Positions 17,605-26,735 of a stretch of 64,000 bases of DNA are shown one piece after another. The notes beneath the pieces were generated by a model that had not been told where the DNA came from, made no database searches, and was given only the letters and a program-made list of their open reading frames with translations. Position 1 is the stretch's first letter, and each line of letters opens with the position of its first letter. This DNA comes from Pseudohongiella sp. GTDB lineage: Bacteria > Pseudomonadota > Gammaproteobacteria > Pseudomonadales > Pseudohongiellaceae. Both the position numbers and the translations under genes were made by a program. The stretch lies in the NCBI RefSeq assembly GCF_011050365.1, contig NZ_DRFV01000002.1:186001-250000 (forward strand), in the 5' to 3' direction.

Positions 17605-19977
17605 TCAGCGCACCGCCTCCGGGTTGCCGGCACCATGTAATGCCTGCCACTGCGCCACGTCGAGACAGCGCCCGATTTCGATATCCAGCATCTCCGCCGC
17701 ATTCAGCACAATATGCGCCCAGGTCTGGCCATTGGCCAGTAACATGCCAAACACGTCCAGGGTGCCACCACGATTACGGTAGCCCAGAAAACGACTGTTG
17801 TTGGTGCCGGTATCCAGCGATCGCAGCACGCCGGTCATGACGTCAGCATGGGTGTGGCTGACAAAAATACGTTTGTTTACCGTCGGCACCATGCGCCCGA
17901 TGGCAGTCGCAGTCCAGGTGTACTTTGCCTCCATGGCATCACGCGGTTGCCGGAATCGGCCTGGCTCTGTTATGGCCAGCACCGAACAGCGTATGCCGCA
18001 ACCTCGAAGGCTGCTGGCAGCACGTGTCACTTCCTGCAGTTGATAGGCTCCCAGTGCCAGCAACTGAATGTCCGCGTTGTCGTCATGGCTTAGCAGCAGG
18101 ACGCCGTCGCGTGCACATTGCTGCGCCTGTTGCGCCGTGCTGAACGTTGTCACCGGATTTTTCGGCGCGACCACAACCGCCACCCGGCCCCGCTGCTGAT
18201 ACAGCGAACTCATGGTGGCAACCATGGTGTTGGCATCAAAAGGAAAATAAACCGGTGCCATATCTGACATTTCCCCGAGCCAGGCTTCACTCAGCGTGGG
18301 ATCCTGATGCGAAATTTCGTTTTTGCCGTTCTCCCAGGTGTGTGAACTGGCCACCACTGGCACACTCAGCCAGTTGACCTTACGACCGGCTTCCAGGGCA
18401 TGGCGGGCAAATATCACTTCCTGGCGCATGGCCCCCAGCATCTTGACGGCAAACGCTTCGTAGCTCACTGCCAGGTTGATACCCTGCTTGTTGGCCAGCA
18501 CGGCAGATACCACAGCCTCTTCGTTCAGCGCGGTGATCACAGCGCCGTTAAGCGACTCTGCAATACCCGGTTCGGGCGATGTGACCCGGTGGCACAGCTG
18601 ATCCAGTGTGTTGTTCATCCGGTTGCTGCGGATTTCATCCGGGTTGCCGACACGAACCCGGTGCCGCGGGTTGGCTGCCACCATGGTGCTGAACCAGCTA
18701 TCAAAGTGCGCCATGGGCGATTTTTTTGCATCAACCTCGACCGCTTCGATCGCCGGCAGCTCGGGTAGCGCGACCTCAATGTCACGCAGCCAGTGGTCTT
18801 TCTCCGCTTTGCGTTTTTGCGTCGGGTGGTTGGCGAGACAGGCAATAGCCGCATTGAACTCGGTTTCGGCGACAAACAACTGCGCACAGCCATCATTGAA
18901 GGTCTTGCGGATATCGTCGTCAAACGCCGGATTGCCGACCAGTGGCAGGTTGTGCGCCGCGTTGGTGCCGGCGCCCGGGAAGCCGAACCCTTTTACAGTC
19001 TCCGCAATGGTGTACGGCAGCAGCACCGGGTAGTCGCGTTCGTCGACGGTGATCTGACGGTGTTGTTCCTGCAGTCGGTCTGCCATGGTGACAATAGCCC
19101 AGGCAAAGGCCGCCGGGTCACGCCCATCTATATCGATTGGCTCAAAACCGTTCAGGCTCAGATGTTGACGGAACCAGTCCACACCGCCGGACTGAGCCAT
19201 GGTGGTGCGCTGATCGATACGACGGCCATTGGCAATCATCACGGGCATCACCAGACCACTGTCTTCACCGCGCCACCACCGTGGCGCCCAGTCGCTGCCG
19301 CGCTGCTCTTCGAAGGCACCGTCGCTGAGAAATGCGACCAGCTCCTGTCCGGGCAAAGGCATGTGAACATATTGCAGACCGGCAAACCCCAGGTAGCCGC
19401 CTTCGCTGGCGCCGCCGGCGGTGTAGACATTGACGTGGCTGCCCAGTGGCGCCACCGTGCGGCCGTCAGCGCTGACTTCATAGCTGTAGAAGTCCTGGCA
19501 TAGCCGACTGAGTCCGTCGTCACTGAAGGGGTAGCGCTGATCCTGCTCCGTCTCGACGTTGCGCATCAGTATGTTGACCGCATCAATGGCAGCAACGCAG
19601 TGGCCCTGCCCCATCAACCAGGCGCGCGTCTTGCCGGTCAGCGCATTGGCCAGCAGGTAACCGACATAGGCGGGCACCATGTTCAGGGCGCCGCCGGTGT
19701 GTCCTTCGGGTACTTTTTTGAAATCGTCTGACGCCAGCGCCCGCCCATCCAGATAGACGTGCCGGGCATAGGTCATGTGCGCCGTCAGCCACAAGCCCAT
19801 ATTGCACACCCGGTCAGCGGCGGCCAGTAGCCGGTACGCATCTGCCGGCGCGCAGACGCCGCGATCGGCCAGCGCGGCCACCAAGGTTTCAATCCGCGTG
19901 CGCGTCAGGCTGCTGTGCTCAATGACACCATAACCATCAGACCAGTGTGTTAACCCCGCTTCATGATCCACCATCAT
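17605..19977 (-). CDS. Divergent phosphoketolase-family TPP enzyme
   Basis: A protein of about 790 residues in the phosphoketolase superfamily: MGQGHCVAAIDAVN, GSHVNVYTAGGASEGGYLG and a TPP motif. That motif reads SDGAFEEQRGSDW and ends with IANGRR, whereas classical phosphoketolases have GDGEAETGP. Members of this branch are, from memory, sometimes labelled xylulose 5-phosphate 3-epimerase; I know of no biochemical proof. The expected reaction is cleavage of a ketose phosphate with phosphate to acetyl phosphate, which the neighbouring acetate kinase would use. The start is the ATG pair at 19977/19974 behind GAGGG; the open frame reaches a GTG at 19992. Confidence 0.83.
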   Translation of the reverse strand: MMVDHEAGLTHWSDGYGVIEHSSLTRTRIETLVAALADRGVCAPADAYRLLAAADRVCNMGLWLTAHMTYARHVYLDGRALASDDFKKVPEGHTGGALNMVPAYVGYLLANALTGKTRAWLMGQGHCVAAIDAVNILMRNVETEQDQRYPFSDDGLSRLCQDFYSYEVSADGRTVAPLGSHVNVYTAGGASEGGYLGFAGLQYVHMPLPGQELVAFLSDGAFEEQRGSDWAPRWWRGEDSGLVMPVMIANGRRIDQRTTMAQSGGVDWFRQHLSLNGFEPIDIDGRDPAAFAWAIVTMADRLQEQHRQITVDERDYPVLLPYTIAETVKGFGFPGAGTNAAHNLPLVGNPAFDDDIRKTFNDGCAQLFVAETEFNAAIACLANHPTQKRKAEKDHWLRDIEVALPELPAIEAVEVDAKKSPMAHFDSWFSTMVAANPRHRVRVGNPDEIRSNRMNNTLDQLCHRVTSPEPGIAESLNGAVITALNEEAVVSAVLANKQGINLAVSYEAFAVKMLGAMRQEVIFARHALEAGRKVNWLSVPVVASSHTWENGKNEISHQDPTLSEAWLGEMSDMAPVYFPFDANTMVATMSSLYQQRGRVAVVVAPKNPVTTFSTAQQAQQCARDGVLLLSHDDNADIQLLALGAYQLQEVTRAASSLRGCGIRCSVLAITEPGRFRQPRDAMEAKYTWTATAIGRMVPTVNKRIFVSHTHADVMTGVLRSLDTGTNNSRFLGYRNRGGTLDVFGMLLANGQTWAHIVLNAAEMLDIEIGRCLDVAQWQALHGAGNPEAVR

Positions 19978-19997
19978 CCTGCCCTCGCGCACTGCTG

Positions 19998-21125
19998 CTA
20001 ATGCGCTTCATACTGCCTCAGCATCTCACGCATTTCATTGACAGGTGTCAAATAGATAGCGGTTGTGCTGTTATCACTGTGCAACCGGGCAGCCGTTGCC
20101 GATTGGCTGTTGCCGCCCTGGTTGCGAAGACAGTCAAGTTCGATGCCCAGCCCTTCCAGACCCTGCAGCGCCCCCGCCCGTATCCGTGGCTGGTTTTCGC
20201 CGACGCCGCCACCGAAGCTGATGGCATCAACACCACCCAGCACCGCGATGTAACTGCCGATGGTTTTGCGCAACTGATAGCAGTACTGACGGATCGCCAC
20301 AGCGGCTGCTGACTGTTCACCCCGGGCGTCAGCGTCGACCACGATCGCCCGCAAATCACCATCGTGCCCTGCCATTGCGGCCAGCCCGGCTCGTTCCTGC
20401 AGCAGGCCCGCCAGATCGGTGGCGGTCCAACCTTCCTGCGTTAGCAGATGCAACGCAATGCCCGGGTCGAGTGCACCGCTGCGGCGCGCCATCATGACGC
20501 CATCGAGCGGAGTAAAGCCCATACTGGTATCTACCACTTTGCCGTCGAGCCAGGCACTGACAGAACAGCCACTGCCCAACTGCAGGCTGATCACGCGTCG
20601 GGGCGCTGTTGTCTGCTGTGGTGACAGCGCCTGAACCTGCCGCCACTGGCTGCGGTGCGCCAGCCCGTGAAAACCGTAACGCCGCACCGGCCAGCGCGGC
20701 GACAGCTCAGCCGGTAACGCATAACTTGCAGCCTCGGCGGGCAGATCGGCGTACAGCCCGGCATCGTAGATGGCAAATTGCGGCACCGCGGGAAGATGTT
20801 CGTGCAGATGATCTATCAGGCTCAGGGCCAGACCATTGTGGCGTGGCGCCAACGGCAGCCAGTGGCGAATACGATTCCTGACATCCGTATCAATGCGCTC
20901 GGCACACTCGCCCACGCCACCGGCATGAACAATGCGATGCAGAATCACATCAGGGGCCGACGTGGCGTCAAGGTCAGCGACAAAATCGCGCAGCAAGGCT
21001 GCCGCATCACCTTCCAGAGTGCGGGTGCTCTGCTGCCAGCCTGTGCCGTCTGCGGCGGGCGTGAAACGGGCAAGTTTGAGCGTGGAACTGCCGCCATTGC
21101 AGGCGAGAACTGTCTGTACTGCCAT
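19998..21125 (-). CDS. ackA: Acetate/propionate-family kinase
   Basis: A 375-residue acetate kinase, somewhat shorter than the usual 395-400. Active-site signatures are CNGGSSTLK (N10), ILHRIVHAGG, RYGFHGLAHRS (catalytic His), LQLGSGCSVSAW, TPLDGVMMARRSG and SFGGGVGEN. It converts acetyl phosphate and ADP to acetate and ATP. Placed first in the run before the phosphoketolase, it would recover ATP from that enzyme's product. AAGG lies 7 bases before the ATG. The family also contains propionate and butyrate kinases, but context favours acetyl phosphate. Confidence 0.9.
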   Translation of the reverse strand: MAVQTVLACNGGSSTLKLARFTPAADGTGWQQSTRTLEGDAAALLRDFVADLDATSAPDVILHRIVHAGGVGECAERIDTDVRNRIRHWLPLAPRHNGLALSLIDHLHEHLPAVPQFAIYDAGLYADLPAEAASYALPAELSPRWPVRRYGFHGLAHRSQWRQVQALSPQQTTAPRRVISLQLGSGCSVSAWLDGKVVDTSMGFTPLDGVMMARRSGALDPGIALHLLTQEGWTATDLAGLLQERAGLAAMAGHDGDLRAIVVDADARGEQSAAAVAIRQYCYQLRKTIGSYIAVLGGVDAISFGGGVGENQPRIRAGALQGLEGLGIELDCLRNQGGNSQSATAARLHSDNSTTAIYLTPVNEMREMLRQYEAH

Positions 21126-21169
21126 ATTCAGCCTTATCGCTCGTGTATCCGATCACGCTGGCCGGCGAC

Positions 21170-21670
21170 TCAGTCGCCGATACGACGCCAGGTCAACGTA
21201 CCTGTCGTGCGGCCGTTGTTGTCGCGGATCGACAGCTTCAGCAAGCCATCATCAGTAAATTCGTAATAGCGCACATTGTCCTCACCTACCCAGCTGCCGC
21301 GGGTCGGAGAGCCTTCAACATGGTGGGTAACTCTGTTATTGGCGACATCCCAGGTTACCGGCCCCCAGTACGCAAACCCGCCGCGCACCAGTTCGGTGGT
21401 CTGCGCGGCACGCGCCGGCAGGTCTTTGGGCATACCCTGAGCCGACATATGGCCGTGCTCGTCATACATGATACGGCCGATGTAGTTGGCATCCACTTCG
21501 CCGCCAGTGGCCGGATACTGGATAAAGCTGACCAGTTCATAGTGGCCGATAAACTGTTGTTTGACCGCTTCGGTGTTGGCATCTGCCGCTACTGCGGGCG
21601 GGGTTTGCATCCAGGTGGCGGCCGCAGCGATCGCCACTACGGCAGCAAGAGTCAGGGTCTGGTGTCGCAT
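21170..21670 (-). CDS. Exported lipocalin-like domain protein
   Basis: The likely start is the ATG at 21670 with AGGAGACT upstream, giving 166 residues. The open frame to 21769 has no better signal. The N-terminus is a clear Sec signal peptide ending AVAADA (about residue 26). The mature part resembles lipocalin-like domain proteins (FIGHYELVSFIQYP, YIGRIMYDEHGHMSAQ, WDVANNRVTHHVEGS), small beta-barrels of mostly unknown ligand. It lies 44 bases before ackA on the same strand, but I see no metabolic link. Confidence 0.75.
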   Translation of the reverse strand: MRHQTLTLAAVVAIAAAATWMQTPPAVAADANTEAVKQQFIGHYELVSFIQYPATGGEVDANYIGRIMYDEHGHMSAQGMPKDLPARAAQTTELVRGGFAYWGPVTWDVANNRVTHHVEGSPTRGSWVGEDNVRYYEFTDDGLLKLSIRDNNGRTTGTLTWRRIGD

Positions 21671-21865
21671 ATCAGTCTCCTGTGAGAGATCAGTTGTTGT
21701 TATTTTTGCTGAACATCGATCATACGCCCGGCGCATGAAGGGGTAAAGCGGCTGCCGGTGAACGGTCACTCGCTCTCGGCGAACGCATGGATAGCTGTTA
21801 AACTTGTGTCTTCAGATCGACAACCGGTTTCACGACCCCGTTTTACCTTGAAGGGAACAAAGCAC

Positions 21866-22750
21866 ATGGCAGTCACCCCGAACGCACTGGAGAACCAGCA
21901 GCTGCAACAACTATTTAATCATCTTGAGCTGGAGAAGCTCGATGAGAATCTGTACCGCAGCGCACACAAGAACGAAGGCTGGTTTCGTGTTTACGGTGGT
22001 CAGGTGCTGGCGCAGGCGCTGTTGAGCGCCAGCCACACAGTGCCGGACGATCGCCATGTGCATTCCCTGCATGCGTACTTCCTGCGCCCCGGCGACCTTG
22101 ATCAGCCGATCATTTTTCATGTTGATCGCATCCGCGATGGCCGCAGCTTTACCACTCGCCGCGTGGTGGCCATGCAGCACGGCAAAGCCATTCTGAACAT
22201 GGCTGCGTCGTTTCAGATTCCGGAAGAGGGCCTGTCACACCAGGCGCAGATGCCGGACGTGCCACCTCCGGAGGAATGCGCCAGCCGAAAGGAAATGGCG
22301 GAACGCTTTCGCGGCAAGATCAGTGAGGATCTGCTGGAGCGCTTCTCCCGCCAGTTCGCCGTGGATCTGCGTCATGTCGATATCAACAGCCTGTTCGACG
22401 ATACCCCGAAAGAGCCGGTGACCAGCGTGTGGTTCCGCGTCAACAGTGAGCTGCCGGCTGACTACGATCGCCACGCCCACCTGCTGGCGTACGCGTCGGA
22501 CATGACCTTGCTGCAGACCAGTCTGCGCCCGCACGGGCAGAGCCTGTTCGACCCCAAGTTGCAGATCGCCAGCCTGGACCACGCCATGTGGTTCCATCGC
22601 CCGTTCCGCACCGATGACTGGCTGTTGTATGCACAGGACAGCCCGTCTTCATCACAGGCGCGTGGCTTCAATCGCGGCAACATCTTTACCCGTGACGGGG
22701 TGCTGGTAGCCTCCGTGTGTCAGGAAGGTCTGATGCGGGTGCGCGACTGA
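21866..22750 (+). CDS. tesB: Acyl-CoA thioesterase II
   Basis: A 294-residue double hot-dog thioesterase that hydrolyses medium- and long-chain acyl-CoA in the cytoplasm. Conserved segments are RVYGGQVLAQAL, HSLHAYFLRPGD, ASLDHAMWFHRPF (catalytic Asp) and SSSQARGFNRGNIFTRDG (catalytic Ser/Gln side). AAGGGAA precedes the ATG at 21866; the frame upstream of it is not coding. The length is near the E. coli TesB value of about 286. It is divergent from the lipocalin gene. Confidence 0.93.
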   Translation: MAVTPNALENQQLQQLFNHLELEKLDENLYRSAHKNEGWFRVYGGQVLAQALLSASHTVPDDRHVHSLHAYFLRPGDLDQPIIFHVDRIRDGRSFTTRRVVAMQHGKAILNMAASFQIPEEGLSHQAQMPDVPPPEECASRKEMAERFRGKISEDLLERFSRQFAVDLRHVDINSLFDDTPKEPVTSVWFRVNSELPADYDRHAHLLAYASDMTLLQTSLRPHGQSLFDPKLQIASLDHAMWFHRPFRTDDWLLYAQDSPSSSQARGFNRGNIFTRDGVLVASVCQEGLMRVRD

Positions 22751-22769
22751 CCGGAGCAACAGATGCGCG

Positions 22770-23864
22770 TCACAGCTCCAGTGGCAGCGCCAGTTGATCG
22801 GCGGCCCGCTCGTCTCTGGGCACCAGCCTGACGCCCACTCCGATCAACCGCACCGGGCGCTGGTGGCGGGCCCAGGCCAGTGCCATCAGCGACGGAAACA
22901 GATCCAGCTCACATGAATCGGCACTCTGTTCGGCAGTGGTGGAAATAAAGTTATTGAATTTAAGTTTTACAAAAGTGCCCGCCACTTTATAGCGCGACTG
23001 CAGCGGCTGCCAGCGCTTGAGCATCTGTGCATGCAACTCGTACAGGCGCTCAATGCAGGCCGGTAAATCCGCCAGATCCTGGGCAAACGTGTTTTCCACG
23101 CTCAGCGACTTGCGCTGGCGCTCCACTTTCACCTCGCGGTCGTCGATGCCGCGGCATAACTGAAACAGCCGCGCGCCAAAGGTGCCAAACTGCGCCAGCA
23201 GCGACTCTTCGCTGAAGTCGCGCAGATCGGCGCAGGTCTGCACGCCCATGGCATGCAGGCGGGCAGCCGTCACCTTGCCGACACCAAACAGTTTTTTCAC
23301 CGGCAACTGCAAGACAAATGCGTCTATCTGTTCCGGCCGGATGACAAACTGACCATCGGGCTTTTCCCAGTCGCTGGCAATTTTGGCGAGAAACTTGTTG
23401 GGCGCGATACCGGCAGACAAGGTGATGCCCAGGGTCTCCCGCGCACGATTGCGAATATCCTGCGCAATCAGGGTGGCGCTGCCCTGAAATGACTCTGCCG
23501 CACTGACATCCAGGAAGGCCTCGTCCAGCGACAGCGGTTCGATCAGCGGGGTGTAGTCGGCAAAAATCTGCTGCACCTGACGCGACACGCCCCGATACAC
23601 GTCCATGCGCGGCGGCACCACAATCAGGTCCGGGCACCGCCGCAGCGCCGTCGCCGTTGGCATCGCCGAGTGGATACCAAAGCGCCGCGCCTCATAATTG
23701 CAGGTGGCCACCACACCCCGGCGCTCACTGGCACCACCCACCGCCAGTGGCTTGCCACGCAGAGACGGATCATCGCGCATTTCGATGGCCGCATAAAAGC
23801 AGTCACAATCACAATGGATGATTTTGCGCTGACGGGGCGGAAGCTGTGTGTCTTCGGAGGTCAT
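22770..23864 (-). CDS. dinB: DNA polymerase IV (Y family)
   Basis: A 364-residue translesion polymerase. The catalytic segments are HCDCDCFYAAIEMRDDP, with the metal aspartate and steric-gate aromatic, and PLSLDEAFLDVS, with the Asp-Glu pair. Helix-hairpin-helix and little-finger regions follow (VKKLFGVGKVTAARLHAMG). It bypasses damaged template bases. Its C-terminus ends in LPLEL, resembling the beta-clamp binding peptide (QLxLxL type). I see no obvious LexA box in the 65-base gap to pepQ. It is convergent with tesB. Confidence 0.95.
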   Translation of the reverse strand: MTSEDTQLPPRQRKIIHCDCDCFYAAIEMRDDPSLRGKPLAVGGASERRGVVATCNYEARRFGIHSAMPTATALRRCPDLIVVPPRMDVYRGVSRQVQQIFADYTPLIEPLSLDEAFLDVSAAESFQGSATLIAQDIRNRARETLGITLSAGIAPNKFLAKIASDWEKPDGQFVIRPEQIDAFVLQLPVKKLFGVGKVTAARLHAMGVQTCADLRDFSEESLLAQFGTFGARLFQLCRGIDDREVKVERQRKSLSVENTFAQDLADLPACIERLYELHAQMLKRWQPLQSRYKVAGTFVKLKFNNFISTTAEQSADSCELDLFPSLMALAWARHQRPVRLIGVGVRLVPRDERAADQLALPLEL

Positions 23865-23929
23865 CAGGGGACAGTATTTCCTCGGCGGGGCGATGTGTGA
23901 AACCGCATTTTCGCGTATTATCCCACAGC

Positions 23930-25276
23930 ATGAACACTCAAACGCTATTTCAGCAACATATCACCGCACTTGAGCACAGCTGGGGCGAAGCCCTGCAACA
24001 GACTATGCCCGATTGCGACGCCATTCTGGTACACAGCGGCAGCAGTCACAACTATTTTGCCGACGACCACGCGCCGCCGTTCAAAGCCTGGGGGCACTTT
24101 CTGCGCTGGGCGCCGCTGGACCGGCCGGATCAGTTTGTGCTGTTTGTGCCTGGCCACAAACCGCGTGTGCTGGCTCTGGTGCCGCGCGACTTCTGGCATG
24201 ACCAGACGCTGACCACCGAAAGCTGGTGGGCGGACTGTGTCGACATCACCTGCATGGAGAACCTGTCTGAATTGGCTTCGCTGCTGCCGCAGGTCAGCTC
24301 ACTGGTATTTCTGGGCGAAAACCGGACGCTGGCAGTCGAACTGGGCGTGCCCGCTGCGGCAATCAACCCGGCGTCTTTACTGTCGTGGCTGGACTACGAT
24401 CGCGCCGTGAAAACCGACTACGAGATCAGCCGCCTGCGCGAAGCCAATGCGCACGCATTGTCTGGCCACGCCGCCGCGGAGCAAACGTTCCGCGCCGGCG
24501 GCGACGAATATGATATCCATCATGCCTATCTGGCCGCCTGTCGGGTGCTGGATCAGGAGCTGCCCTACTCCAACATCATCGCGCTGAACGAAAAAGCCGC
24601 GATACTGCACTACCAGAACAAGCGGCGTTATGCCGACCGCGCCAGCCAGCCGGCCAATAAGGTGTTGCTGATCGATGCCGGCTGCCGCGCCTACGGCTAC
24701 TGCTCCGATATCACGCGCACCTGGGCTGCCGACGATGCGCATCCGGTATTCCATGATTTGCTGAACGGCATGCAGACTTTGCAGGCAACCCTGGTGGGCA
24801 GCGTCAAACCGGGCGTGTCATTTGCGGACCTGCACCGGCAGGCGCACCTGGCGATCGCACAGTTACTGGTGGACGCTGGCATCTGCCATGGTGACGCAGA
24901 AACGCTGGTGAGCAATGGCACCAGCACCGTTTATTTTCCGCATGGCCTGGGTCACCTGCTGGGTCTGCAGGTGCACGATGTCGGCGGCCGGCTTGCCAAC
25001 CGCAGCGGCGAGCTCGCCCCGCCTCCCGACGCATGGCCGGGCTTGCGCAATACGCGTTCGCTGGACGCCGGCGCCGTGGTAACCATCGAACCAGGGTTGT
25101 ATTTTATCCCGGCATTGCTGGAAACAGCACGCAAGTCGGCGATGGCAAAATCAATTAACTGGACACTGACTGAAGCGTTGATGCCTTTCGGTGGCATCCG
25201 TATTGAGGATAATGTGCTGGCCACCGTCGACGGCGCCGACAACCTGACCCGAAACGCTGTGACGGGAAGCCGTTAA
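23930..25276 (+). CDS. pepQ: Xaa-Pro dipeptidase (M24B metallopeptidase)
   Basis: A 448-residue prolidase that splits X-Pro dipeptides in the cytoplasm. The five metal ligands are visible: two Asp in LIDAGCRAYGYCSDITRTW, His in PHGLGHLLGLQVHD, Glu in TIEPGLYF and Glu in GGIRIEDNV. Length and the N-terminal creatinase-like domain (ILVHSGSSHNYFADDHAPPF) match bacterial PepQ; the enzyme can also hydrolyse organophosphates in some species. The ATG at 23930 is chosen by family length; the ribosome site is weak. It is divergent from dinB. Confidence 0.93.
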   Translation: MNTQTLFQQHITALEHSWGEALQQTMPDCDAILVHSGSSHNYFADDHAPPFKAWGHFLRWAPLDRPDQFVLFVPGHKPRVLALVPRDFWHDQTLTTESWWADCVDITCMENLSELASLLPQVSSLVFLGENRTLAVELGVPAAAINPASLLSWLDYDRAVKTDYEISRLREANAHALSGHAAAEQTFRAGGDEYDIHHAYLAACRVLDQELPYSNIIALNEKAAILHYQNKRRYADRASQPANKVLLIDAGCRAYGYCSDITRTWAADDAHPVFHDLLNGMQTLQATLVGSVKPGVSFADLHRQAHLAIAQLLVDAGICHGDAETLVSNGTSTVYFPHGLGHLLGLQVHDVGGRLANRSGELAPPPDAWPGLRNTRSLDAGAVVTIEPGLYFIPALLETARKSAMAKSINWTLTEALMPFGGIRIEDNVLATVDGADNLTRNAVTGSR

Positions 25277-25298
25277 GCGGCAAAGCAGGAAGCCAGAA

Positions 25299-25378
25299 AG
25301 GGATTACGCGAGTAAGCGCCTGAGCGAGTGAGCGTCTAAGCGAGAAAGCGTTTAAGCGAGAAAGCATTTAAAGAGCCA
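25299..25378. repeat. 16-bp tandem repeat, about 4-5 units, between pepQ and waaA
   Basis: Three good copies follow the consensus AGCGTYTAAGCGAGAA at 25315-25330, 25331-25346 and 25347-25362. A decayed copy lies on each side (25299-25314 and 25363-25378). The array fills the gap between two convergent genes and reaches the last codons of waaA. No hairpin explains it. Confidence 0.7.
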
Positions 25379-26654
25379 GGTACTGGACCGCAAGATCATA
25401 AATTCGGTCCAGCGCGCCCTTGTTGGCGGCCACCGCCGCCTTGCCTTTGTCGCCCATCGCGCTGCGCGCCTCATCGTCCTGCAGCAGACGAACGACTTCA
25501 CGGGCGAGCTCGTTTTCATCCGCCACTGTTTGCAGCGCACCTACATCTGTCAACTGCTCGCAGATGGTCTGGAAATTGAACTGCGACGGCCCCACCAGCA
25601 CCGGCAAACCAAGAGCAGCGGGTTCCAGCACATTCTGACACCCGGTGTCGACCAGACTGCCGCCGACAAAGGCCAGCTGTGCCAGGCCATAATAGATCAA
25701 CATCTCGCCCATGCTGTCGCCCAGAAATACGTCGGTCGCCGCAGCAACCGATTCTTCGCTGCTGCGCCTGACCACGCGCAACGACTGTTTCAGGCACAGG
25801 CGTTCCACCGGCGCAAATCTTTCCGGGTGACGTGGCACCAGAATCAACAGCGCAGCGGGTATATCGCGCTTGATCTGCGTGAACGCAGCCAGCACCTTCT
25901 CTTCTTCACCATCGCGGGTGCTGGCAGCAATCCAGACCGGCCGGCTGCCTTCTATGCGCTGCGCCATGGCGGCCGTCTTCGCCGGCAGATTGTCTGGCAG
26001 ACTGACATCGAATTTCATACTGCCGGTGATATGCAGTGCCTGCTCCGACACGCCCAGACGACGAAAACGTTCGGCGTCCATTGAGGCCTGCGCCGCAATG
26101 CAATCGATCTTTTGCAGCATGGGTTTGCCCAGCCCGGAAAATTTCTGGTAGCCACGATAGGATTTTTCCGACAGCCGCGCGTTGGCCACCATGATGCGGG
26201 CGCCGCTTTTTTTACTGTAGTGCACCAGATTTGGCCACAGCTCGGTTTCCACCAGAATCACCATAGCCGGCTTGAAAGTATTCAGAAAACGTTTCACAGC
26301 GCCGGCGTAATCGTAAGGCGCGTACACATGGCAAACATCGCTGCCAAACAGTTCCTCGATACGCTCGGAGCCGGTCGGTGTCATCGTTGTTACCACGATG
26401 CCCCAATCCGGTTGTTGCTCACGCAAGCGCGTCACCAGGGGAGAGATTGCCACCGATTCACCGACCGAGGCCGCATGCACCCAGATCCAGCGTTGCTCAC
26501 GGCGATTGGCACGCGCCAGCTCGACAAATCCCAGACGCTCGCCCCAGCGCTTGGCATAGGCCGGCGCCGGCAGCACCAGCGCACGCCACAACAGCCGCAG
26601 CACAATGATCGGCAGCAGCAAATAAAATACAAAGTTGTAGATGGCTCTGTTCAC
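25368..26654 (-). CDS. waaA: Kdo transferase
   Basis: A 428-residue CMP-Kdo:lipid A transferase on the cytoplasmic face of the inner membrane. It has an N-terminal membrane anchor (residues 5-28), the catalytic glutamate in HAASVGESVAISPL (about E66), ETELWPNL, and the GT-B C-terminal half with FVGGSLVDTGCQNVLEPAALGLPVLVGPSQFNF. It adds one or two Kdo residues to lipid IVA. The presence of kdkA in this window suggests a monofunctional enzyme adding a single Kdo, as in Haemophilus and Vibrio; this is inference. Confidence 0.94.
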   Translation of the reverse strand: MNRAIYNFVFYLLLPIIVLRLLWRALVLPAPAYAKRWGERLGFVELARANRREQRWIWVHAASVGESVAISPLVTRLREQQPDWGIVVTTMTPTGSERIEELFGSDVCHVYAPYDYAGAVKRFLNTFKPAMVILVETELWPNLVHYSKKSGARIMVANARLSEKSYRGYQKFSGLGKPMLQKIDCIAAQASMDAERFRRLGVSEQALHITGSMKFDVSLPDNLPAKTAAMAQRIEGSRPVWIAASTRDGEEEKVLAAFTQIKRDIPAALLILVPRHPERFAPVERLCLKQSLRVVRRSSEESVAAATDVFLGDSMGEMLIYYGLAQLAFVGGSLVDTGCQNVLEPAALGLPVLVGPSQFNFQTICEQLTDVGALQTVADENELAREVVRLLQDDEARSAMGDKGKAAVAANKGALDRIYDLAVQYLAL

Positions 26655-26735
26655 GCGAATTCCCTTCGAGTCAATGCGCAGTCATGCGCCAGCGTGCTAC
26701 CATTGACGCCGTAAAACGAGGATCATTACAGGAAT

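Noticed and set aside
17605..19977. Simple transketolase or pyruvate-dehydrogenase annotation
   Set aside because: The overall order of motifs and the acetate kinase neighbour fit the phosphoketolase superfamily better.
25299..25378. Possible DnaA-box or iteron origin
   Set aside because: The 16-bp units do not match DnaA boxes and lie between convergent housekeeping genes with no replication gene.
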